The position numbers were made by a program, and so were the translations under genes. A stretch of 7,598 bases of DNA, from positions 1-7,598 of the forward strand of contig DDCX01000117.1 in the NCBI GenBank assembly GCA_002336475.1, read 5' to 3'. Below, in pieces: positions 1 through 6,283 of the stretch (within the stretch, counting starts at the first letter, position 1; the number at the start of each line of letters is the position of its first letter). The DNA is from Flavobacteriales bacterium UBA1995. GTDB taxonomy: Bacteria > Bacteroidota > Bacteroidia > Flavobacteriales_D > Sanyastnellaceae. Below the pieces are notes generated by a model. That model was not told the DNA's origin, did not search any database, and saw only the letters and a program-made list of their open reading frames with translations.

Positions 1-80
1 GGAGGCGTGCTTGAGCCTGTTGTGCCCTCCTTGCCATTGTGGCCGGTCGTTTCGGTTGCTTGGGGTTCCTCCTGTGACAT
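1..80 (-). CDS. Probable N-terminus of a divergent gene (partial, unknown function)
   Basis: An ATG at 80 reading leftwards opens a stop-free frame to the window edge, giving 26 residues beginning MSQEEPQATETTGHNGKEG and continuing with Thr, Ser and Gly. The strongly hydrophilic, Glu/Thr/Gly-rich composition looks like a disordered protein N-terminus, and the position (divergent from purL across a gap of about 120 bp) is what a head-to-head gene would show. The same frame stays open upstream, with further ATGs at about 136 and 191, but those would add a differently composed stretch and occupy the likely promoter region, so the start at 80 is preferred. No domain is visible and I do not recognise the protein. 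A chance open frame of this length is quite possible in GC-rich DNA. Confidence 0.4.
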   Translation of the reverse strand, partial: MSQEEPQATETTGHNGKEGTTGSSTP

Positions 81-100
81 GTCAGAAAAAATCAGGGCAA

Positions 101-113
101 ACGTGTACAACGT
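101..113. promoter_or_regulatory. Imperfect inverted repeat, possible operator
   Basis: The palindrome TGTACA (104-109) is flanked by ACG on the left and, after one extra A, by CGT on the right, making an almost symmetrical 13-base site. It lies in the middle of the gap between the presumed divergent gene and purL, where a regulator binding site could affect both. The symmetry is seen directly; the regulatory role is inference. A six-base palindrome alone is common by chance. Confidence 0.2.
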
Positions 114-114
114 A

Positions 115-144
115 TTGCATCCTTGTGACGTGAACATAGGCTTT
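115..144 (+). promoter_or_regulatory. Weak candidate Bacteroidota-type promoter for purL
   Basis: Bacteroidota housekeeping promoters typically carry TTG near -33 and TAnnTTTG near -7. Here TTG at 115-117 is followed, after 19 bases, by TAGGCTTT at 137-144, which matches only part of the -7 consensus. Transcription would then begin near 150, leaving a leader of about 50 bases before the purL ATG at 203. The spacing fits but the -7 match is poor, so this is only a suggestion. Confidence 0.2.
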
Positions 145-202
145 ACGGACGAGCCCGTTCCTACCTTCGCTGCACGCTTTCGCACCTTCATACGTTCGCA
201 AC

Positions 203-2446
203 ATGGCCCAACGCGCATCCACCGCCCCTGCCACCCTCCAGCAAGCCCAAGACATGGGCCTGCGTCCTGAGGAATTTGACCAGATTGCCGAGATCCTCGG
301 CCGCACGCCCAACTTCACCGAGATGTGCATCTACTCGGTGATGTGGTCCGAGCACTGCAGCTACAAGAATTCCATCAAATGGCTCAAGACCTTGCCCAAG
401 GATGGTCCCCATTTGTTGGTCAAGGCAGGCGAGGAAAACGCCGGCATTGTGGACATCGGTGATGGCATCGGTTGTGCGTTCAAGATTGAGAGTCACAACC
501 ACCCGAGTGCCCTCGAGCCTTACCAGGGAGCGGCGACCGGTGTTGGTGGCATCAACCGCGACATTTTTACCATGGGCGCGCGCCCCATTGCCCAGCTGAA
601 TTCGCTGCGCTTCGGTGACCTCGACCACCCTAAGACCAAGTGGTTGCTCGACGGCGTGGTCCGTGGCATTGGCGATTACGGCAACAGTTTCGGTGTGCCC
701 ATCGTCGGAGGCGAAGTGTATTTCGATCCCGTGTACCAGGTCAATCCGCTCGTCAATGCCATGAGCGTCGGCTTGCTCGACAGCGACAAAATCATCAGCG
801 CCAAGGCTGGCGGTCCCGGCAACCCGGTGTACATCGTCGGCTCTGCTACAGGAAAGGACGGCATCCAGGGCGCTTCGTTTGCCTCCAAGGACATCACTGA
901 GGACAGTGCAGAAGACCTCCCCGCAGTGCAGGTGGGCGATCCGTTTCAGGAAAAGCTGTTGCTCGAGGCTTCATTGGAGCTGGCCGGCAGCGATGCTGTG
1001 GTCGGCATGCAGGACATGGGTGCCGCGGGCATCACCTGTTCCACCTCAGAAATGAGCGGTGGCGGTGGCGTCGGTATGGACATCCGATTGGACCTCGTGC
1101 CCAAGCGACAGGCCGACATGGAGCCGTTTGAGATTTTGCTCAGCGAGAGCCAAGAGCGCATGCTGGTGGTCGTCAACAAGGGCCAAGAATCCGAGATCGA
1201 GGCCATTTTTGAGAAGTGGGACCTCCACGCGGTCAACATTGGTGTGGTGACCGAAGGCAACACCCTGCGTTATTTCGATGGGGAGGAGTTGATTGGTGAA
1301 GTGCCTGCGGACAGCCTGATTTTGGGCGGAGGCGCCCCGGTCTACGAGCGCGAATACAGCGAGCCGGCTTACGTCAAAGAGATTGAGAAATTTGACCTCA
1401 ATGAGGTCCCTGAACCGAAGGACTACGTGGCCACGGCCAAGGCCTTGGTTTCACGCCCCAACCTCGCCTCCAAGCGCTGGGTCTACGAGCAGTATGACAG
1501 CATGGTGGGGACGGTGAACCGTTCCACAAACCGCCCTGGCGACGCCGCTGTGGTGCAGGTCAAGGGGTCTACTAAAGGCCTCGCCTTGAGTGTGGATTGC
1601 AATGGCCGGTATGTCGAAGCCGATCCCCGCAAAGGATGCGCCATCGCTGTGGCTGAAGCCGCCCGCAACATCGCCTGTGTGGGAGGTACCCCCAGCGCCA
1701 TCACCAACTGCCTCAACTTCGGTAACCCCTACAATCCTGAGGTGTACTGGCAGTTTGTCGGAGCCATTGAAGGCATGGGAGACGCCTGCCGCGCGTTCAA
1801 TGCCCCTGTTACGGGAGGAAACGTCAGCTTCTACAACCAAACGGTGGATGCCGACGGCACTGCAAAGCCGGTGTATCCGACGCCGACCATTGGCATGTTG
1901 GGGCTTTTGGAGGATGCCAGCCGTCAGATGACCCTTGACTTCAAGGAAAAAGGGGAGTTGATTTTCTTGTTGGGAGAGTCCCACAATGACCTCGGCTGCT
2001 CAGAATATTTGGTGGCCATGCACGGTGTGCGTTACAGCCCTGCGCCTCACTTCGACCTCGACTTTGAAGTAAAGTTGCACGAGGCGGCGCGCATGTTGAT
2101 TGACCGCCGATTGGTGGCCTGTGCCCATGATGTCAGCGATGGTGGATTGTTCACCGCGCTGGTGGAGATGGGCTCGCCCCGCGGCTTCGGTTTTGATGTG
2201 GAGAGCGACAGCGAAGTGCGCTTGGACGCATTTTTGTTTGGAGAGGCCCAGGGCCGCATCGTTGTGACCACTACAGAGGCCGACCAAGAAGATTTTCTCG
2301 ATGTCCTCGCAGAGGTGGGCATTCCCGTGACCTTGCTGGGACACACCACCAAGGGCAAGTGTGTCGTGGATGGCCAACACTATGGGTTTATTGGTGAATA
2401 CCACCAAGCCATGGAGACGGCGATTCCCGAAGCCATGGCCCAATAA
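203..2446 (+). CDS. purL: Phosphoribosylformylglycinamidine synthase subunit PurL (small type)
   Basis: This is the synthetase subunit of FGAM synthase, which converts FGAR, ATP and ammonia to FGAM in step four of de novo purine synthesis in the cytoplasm. At 747 residues it is full length for the small (Bacillus-type) PurL, which works with separate PurS and PurQ subunits; neither is in this window. The N-terminal region carries the family block SVMWSEHCSYKNS at about residues 45-57, with the expected active-site His at 51. ESHNHPSALEPYQGAATGVGG (from about 96) forms part of the nucleotide and metal site. Two AIRS-like repeats follow: the first about 95-385, the second about 450-735, the latter with GGNVSFYN near 538 and AHDVSDGGL near 641. 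The start at 203 leaves an N-terminal lead comparable in length to the Bacillus protein. No Shine-Dalgarno is seen. The reading frame is intact. The PASTA gene starts 26 bp downstream with no terminator between them. Confidence 0.97.
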   Translation: MAQRASTAPATLQQAQDMGLRPEEFDQIAEILGRTPNFTEMCIYSVMWSEHCSYKNSIKWLKTLPKDGPHLLVKAGEENAGIVDIGDGIGCAFKIESHNHPSALEPYQGAATGVGGINRDIFTMGARPIAQLNSLRFGDLDHPKTKWLLDGVVRGIGDYGNSFGVPIVGGEVYFDPVYQVNPLVNAMSVGLLDSDKIISAKAGGPGNPVYIVGSATGKDGIQGASFASKDITEDSAEDLPAVQVGDPFQEKLLLEASLELAGSDAVVGMQDMGAAGITCSTSEMSGGGGVGMDIRLDLVPKRQADMEPFEILLSESQERMLVVVNKGQESEIEAIFEKWDLHAVNIGVVTEGNTLRYFDGEELIGEVPADSLILGGGAPVYEREYSEPAYVKEIEKFDLNEVPEPKDYVATAKALVSRPNLASKRWVYEQYDSMVGTVNRSTNRPGDAAVVQVKGSTKGLALSVDCNGRYVEADPRKGCAIAVAEAARNIACVGGTPSAITNCLNFGNPYNPEVYWQFVGAIEGMGDACRAFNAPVTGGNVSFYNQTVDADGTAKPVYPTPTIGMLGLLEDASRQMTLDFKEKGELIFLLGESHNDLGCSEYLVAMHGVRYSPAPHFDLDFEVKLHEAARMLIDRRLVACAHDVSDGGLFTALVEMGSPRGFGFDVESDSEVRLDAFLFGEAQGRIVVTTTEADQEDFLDVLAEVGIPVTLLGHTTKGKCVVDGQHYGFIGEYHQAMETAIPEAMAQ

Positions 2447-2472
2447 AAACAACGAACCGACGTTCCAACCGC

Positions 2473-3288
2473 ATGCGCCTGCTCCGCTTTCTCATCAGCC
2501 GCACATTCTGGGTCCAATTGGGCGTGGTTGTGGTGTTGGCTGTGGTGGGGTTTGTAGCGCTCAATGTGTTTCTAAGGGCCTTTACCCGCCACAGCGAGCG
2601 GATTGCCGTGCCATCGGTGGTGGGAATCCACATGAACGAGGCCGAAATGGCCCTTGAAGCAGCAGGCCTGAAGCCTGTGGTGATGGACAGCTTGTATTCC
2701 GCCAAAGGCGCTGCTGGGAGTGTGGTAGAGCAAGATCCAGCAGCCGGAGTAGAGGTCAAGGGCACACGCAATGTGTATTTGACGGTGTACCGCACAACAC
2801 CACCGAGTGAGCGTTTGGAGGTCGAGGAGGGCATGGATGCCGTGGTCGCCCGCATCCTGTTGGACGTCAAGGGATTTCCATTTAGGGAGCGTTATGAGCC
2901 CTCGACTGAATTGTCGGGTTTGGTGATGCGCATCGAGGACAGCAAGGGAAAAAGCAAAATGCCCGACGACAGGTTGCGCAAAGGCGCTCCTTTGGTCCTC
3001 GTCATTGGACAGGCCTCGTCCCAACAGGTGTCCCTGCCAGAATTGGTAGGCCTGACCCGAAGGCAAGGCATGGTGGCATTGAAAAAGGCGGGACTATCAG
3101 CGGGTTTCTCAAGGTGGGGCTTTGATCCCATCTCCGGACGAGACTCTAGCGAAGCCGTAATTTCAACACAAGTGCCGGCGTATACGCCCGGAAGACAAGT
3201 CAATGCTGGAACGGCCATTGACCTGACTTTTGAGCAGCCGGTTGCCGCATCAGATGTCCCACAGGTGGAACAACCTCCAATTGAATGA
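2473..3288 (+). CDS. PASTA domain-containing membrane protein
   Basis: A 271-residue single-pass membrane protein. A short basic cytoplasmic lead (MRLLRFLISR) is followed by a hydrophobic helix at about residues 13-36, after which the rest should face the periplasm. Three PASTA-like units can be traced: the first at about 45-107 (VPSVVG, AGLKP, VVEQDPAAG, then LTVYR); a divergent second at about 112-179 that has lost the usual start and Gly-rich signatures; and a third at about 187-255 (LPELVGLTRRQG, KKAGL, ISTQVPAYTPG, then LTFEQP). The tail is Pro/Gln/Glu-rich. PASTA units in other phyla bind muropeptides or beta-lactams on Ser/Thr kinases and penicillin-binding proteins; here no kinase or transpeptidase domain is present, which is the usual Bacteroidota form. 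Its role is probably cell-wall related, but this is inferred from the domain. The stop overlaps the next start by four bases (ATGA), suggesting translational coupling. In other Bacteroidota I recall this gene beside rluA-family and ddl genes. Confidence 0.92.
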   Translation: MRLLRFLISRTFWVQLGVVVVLAVVGFVALNVFLRAFTRHSERIAVPSVVGIHMNEAEMALEAAGLKPVVMDSLYSAKGAAGSVVEQDPAAGVEVKGTRNVYLTVYRTTPPSERLEVEEGMDAVVARILLDVKGFPFRERYEPSTELSGLVMRIEDSKGKSKMPDDRLRKGAPLVLVIGQASSQQVSLPELVGLTRRQGMVALKKAGLSAGFSRWGFDPISGRDSSEAVISTQVPAYTPGRQVNAGTAIDLTFEQPVAASDVPQVEQPPIE

Positions 3289-5216
3289 ACCCGCATTTCT
3301 CTTTTAGTATTCAGGGTGCCGCACTGGCTGTATTGACTGCGATCTCCAGTGTGGTGTGCAGCCAGGAAGTGGAGCGCGATTTGCAATGCGTTCCGGCGGA
3401 ATGGTCGGCGCTGTCGTCTCCTGATGCCCGCAGGGGTGGAGGCAATTTCACTTTGCCCTTCTTCGACGATTTTGCATCTCCGACTTTTTCCGTGGAGGAT
3501 GGCCCTGCTGAACTGGTGCGTTGGACGGATGCTTCCGCCCGGCGCACGGCCACATTTGCGTTGAATGCGCCCACGGTGGGTCAGGCGACTTTAGACGGTT
3601 TGCGGGCAGACGGGTTTCCCTATGCTTTCAATGAAGAGTCTACGGGATGGGCAGACACCCTGACTTCTGTGGCCATTAACCTCGCGGGAAATACCCCCAA
3701 CGACAACATTTACCTCACGTTCTTCTATCAAGGAGGTGGCCGAGGCAATGCCCCTGATGACAACGACAGTCTGGTGGTGGAATTCCTTGCACCGGATGGC
3801 GGTGATTTGGGATGGAGCCAGGTGTGGTCGGCCATCGGTGCTGAGATGGACACTTTTGCGGTTGCAGCAGTTCCGGTCAATCAATTGATTCACTTGCAAG
3901 ACGGTTTCCGTTTTCGTTTCAGGAACCACGGTGCCCTTGGGGGCAACGTGGACCTCTGGCACATTGATTACGTGCTCCTTGACGACAACATCGACCCCGA
4001 GAATTTCGGCTTTTTCGAAGTGGCGTTTACGGAACCTCGCTATGCACTCACCGAGCCATATAGCATCATGCCGTGGTCGCATTTTCTCAGCGATCCTGCG
4101 GTGTACATGCGGGACAGCTTGCAGACCGAGCACCGCAACATGAGTGGCTTCCAGGCGGACAATGTCACGTGCGGTTTGAAGGTTCGCAATGCGGTCACCG
4201 GGGAGGAGCAAGATTTCTTGAATCCCTTCTCCAACACTTTTGTGGCGCCTTTTGAGGAGTTCCAAACGCCGTTTTACGTGCAGACCGGTGCAAACGGTGT
4301 GGTGCCCAGTGGCTTTGCTTTCGCCGACCCTGGCAACGATACCGCTGCGGTGTTTGAGGTCAGCCTGTATGAGGACGCCATCGGGATTTTGGAGCAGGAG
4401 CGTGTGGGCGTGCCGGACAACGACAGCATTGTGTTCGTTCAGCCATTCAGAAATGAATACGCCTATGACGACGGTACTGCCGAAAAAGCATATGGCTTGA
4501 CGACGGGAGGGGGCAAGCTCGCGGTGCGCTATGACCTCGCAGTGGCAGACACCCTGCATGGCCTTGCCATCCATTTCACGCCGTATTTCAACCAGCAGAC
4601 CAACCTCAATTTTCTGATGCGCGCTTGGGCGGACGATGGCGGGGTCCCCGGTGAAGAGCTGGGGGAGAACTACTTGTTCCACCAGCCCGCGTACTTCACC
4701 GATGGGCATGATGTCTTCGCGTATTATGAATACGACGACCCCATCCCGGTGGAGGGAACGGTTCACGTGGGCATCGTACAGGAGGACGATTTTTCACTCA
4801 ACATAGGCTTGGACAAGAACACGGATTACAATTTCTCGAGGGTCCACTACCAGTTGGGGTTGGGCGCAGAATGGACAACGTCAACGATTGAAGGCTCTGT
4901 CATGATCCGCCCGGTCTTGCAAGCCGGTGTGGAGGAGGTCTTCACTTGGATCGGGGAAGCTCCCGTGGCCGAGGGTGAGGTCAAGTTGTGGCCCAATCCT
5001 GCGGCAGACCGCTTGACGGTGATGACGGGTGGTGAAACGCAACCCCGGTGGTTGCGCATGGTGGACATGATGGGCCGCACCGTATCCGAGGTAGCTTGGA
5101 TGCGCGGCAGGGAGCAGATGACCTTCGGTGTGGCGGATCAACCCCGTGGCCCCTACCTCGTGATGGTCGAGGACGAGCGCGGCGTCGTCCGCGTACAGCG
5201 TGTATTGCTCAATTGA
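3285..5216 (+). CDS. T9SS type A sorting domain-containing surface protein
   Basis: A 643-residue secreted protein of unknown function. It begins with a signal-peptide-like segment (hydrophobic from about residue 9 to 24, likely cut after VCS at 26; the N-region lacks Lys or Arg). Next comes a region of about 55-235 opening with LPFFDDF and closing with DLWHIDYVLLDD, which resembles the MAM/jelly-roll-like domains common in Bacteroidota surface proteins and includes acidic clusters (DDNDS) that might bind calcium. The middle is beta-rich, with a second recognisable block from about 391 (YAYDDGTAEKAYGL) to about 545. The C-terminus, about 569-643, is a classical type A sorting domain: WPNPAADRLTV, a central MVDMMGRTV strand, and a final GPYLVMVED...VQRVLL. 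This would direct export by the type IX system and attachment to the outer surface. A TGA lies directly before the ATG in frame, so no longer N-terminus is possible. No catalytic motif was recognised; adhesion or a structural role is a guess. Confidence 0.9.
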   Translation: MNPHFSFSIQGAALAVLTAISSVVCSQEVERDLQCVPAEWSALSSPDARRGGGNFTLPFFDDFASPTFSVEDGPAELVRWTDASARRTATFALNAPTVGQATLDGLRADGFPYAFNEESTGWADTLTSVAINLAGNTPNDNIYLTFFYQGGGRGNAPDDNDSLVVEFLAPDGGDLGWSQVWSAIGAEMDTFAVAAVPVNQLIHLQDGFRFRFRNHGALGGNVDLWHIDYVLLDDNIDPENFGFFEVAFTEPRYALTEPYSIMPWSHFLSDPAVYMRDSLQTEHRNMSGFQADNVTCGLKVRNAVTGEEQDFLNPFSNTFVAPFEEFQTPFYVQTGANGVVPSGFAFADPGNDTAAVFEVSLYEDAIGILEQERVGVPDNDSIVFVQPFRNEYAYDDGTAEKAYGLTTGGGKLAVRYDLAVADTLHGLAIHFTPYFNQQTNLNFLMRAWADDGGVPGEELGENYLFHQPAYFTDGHDVFAYYEYDDPIPVEGTVHVGIVQEDDFSLNIGLDKNTDYNFSRVHYQLGLGAEWTTSTIEGSVMIRPVLQAGVEEVFTWIGEAPVAEGEVKLWPNPAADRLTVMTGGETQPRWLRMVDMMGRTVSEVAWMRGREQMTFGVADQPRGPYLVMVEDERGVVRVQRVLLN

Positions 5217-5222
5217 CCCCCA

Positions 5223-6275
5223 GTGGCATCTGATTTGACTCCTGATCCTCAAGAAGAGGAGCAACAAGACGGCGAGCTGTTCGAGCACCACCGCATTGTG
5301 GCCGACAAAGGCCAGGCCCTTTTGAGGGTCGACAAGTTCCTGTTCAACCTGTTGCCCAAGACCTCACGCAGCCGACTGCAGATGGCAGCCAAGGCGGGGT
5401 ATGTGCGGGTCAATGGTGCTGCGGTCAAGAGCAATTACAAAGTCCGCCCGGCGGACATCGTGACGCTGGAGTTGCCGCAACCCATGCGGGAATTCTCGTT
5501 GATTGCAGAAGACATCCCACTGGACATCCGATACGAAGACTCGGAGGTCGCGCTGATTCATAAGCCGGCCGGCTTGGTTGTGCACCCCGGGATAGGGAAC
5601 TACAATGGAACCTTGGTCAACGGACTGCTGCACCATTTTGCGCAGCTGCCGTCTTCAGAGGGCCAACCCGCCCCCCGCCCCGGTCTGGTGCACAGGTTGG
5701 ACAAAGACACCACGGGCCTCATGGTGATTGGTAAAACCGAGCAGGCCATGGTAAGCTTGAGCGAGCAGTTCTTTGAACGCACCACAGAGCGCCGTTACCA
5801 CGCCTTGGTTTGGGGGGAAGTGGAAGATGGCGGGAAGGTGGAAGGCCACATTGGCCGGTCCTACAAGGACCGCAAGGTTCAGGCTGTTTTTCCTGACGGA
5901 GAAGAGGGGAAACACGCGGTGACCCACTACAGAGTGTTGGAGCGTCTCGGGCCAGTGACGTTGGTGGAGTGTAAGCTCGAAACCGGCAGGACACACCAGA
6001 TCCGCGTGCACATGCAGTACATCGGGCACCCGTTGTTTGGCGACAAGACCTATGGAGGTGCGCAGATTGTCAAAGGCTTGCCCAGCGGCAAGTACAATCA
6101 GTTTGTCCAAAACAGCTTTGACATTTTACCGCGACAGGCGCTGCACGCCAAGTCGTTGGGGTTCACCCATCCAGGAACCGGTGAGTTCATGCAATTCGAA
6201 AGCGACCTCCCCGAGGACATGACCACGGTCCTCGCCCGCTGGCGCCGATACTTGGGCGCGACCCAGCAGCCTTGA
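5223..6275 (+). CDS. RluA family pseudouridine synthase (RluC/RluD-like, with S4 domain)
   Basis: A 350-residue enzyme that isomerises uridine to pseudouridine, most likely in 23S rRNA. An acidic lead (residues 1-20) is followed by an S4 RNA-binding domain at about 33-87 (LLRVDKFLFN, then SRSRLQMAAKAGYVRVNG), then the catalytic domain from about 100. The catalytic motif HRLDKDTTGLMVIGK starts at His157, with Asp160 as the expected nucleophile. The second signature, GRTHQIRVHMQYIGHPLFGD, starts at Gly255. Length and order match RluD-like proteins, which in E. coli modify helix 69, but RluC-like specificity cannot be excluded, so no symbol is given. The start is GTG at 5223, six bases after the preceding stop; the next in-frame Met lies inside the S4 domain and would destroy it. 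Being so close, it is probably co-transcribed and translationally coupled with the surface-protein gene. Confidence 0.95.
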   Translation: MASDLTPDPQEEEQQDGELFEHHRIVADKGQALLRVDKFLFNLLPKTSRSRLQMAAKAGYVRVNGAAVKSNYKVRPADIVTLELPQPMREFSLIAEDIPLDIRYEDSEVALIHKPAGLVVHPGIGNYNGTLVNGLLHHFAQLPSSEGQPAPRPGLVHRLDKDTTGLMVIGKTEQAMVSLSEQFFERTTERRYHALVWGEVEDGGKVEGHIGRSYKDRKVQAVFPDGEEGKHAVTHYRVLERLGPVTLVECKLETGRTHQIRVHMQYIGHPLFGDKTYGGAQIVKGLPSGKYNQFVQNSFDILPRQALHAKSLGFTHPGTGEFMQFESDLPEDMTTVLARWRRYLGATQQP

Positions 6276-6283
6276 AGGGTGGA

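Noticed and set aside
7..270. An 87-codon plus-strand frame overlapping the purL start
   Set aside because: It overlaps purL out of frame, has no recognisable motif and would cover the likely promoter region.
1451..1984. A 177-codon minus-strand frame within purL
   Set aside because: It is a shadow of the well-conserved purL coding sequence and shows no independent protein features.
3591..4766. A 391-codon open frame on the minus strand inside the T9SS protein gene
   Set aside because: It is antisense to a gene with a signal peptide, typical surface-protein modules and a sorting domain; its translation shows no recognisable domain and is explained by GC-rich third positions of the real gene.
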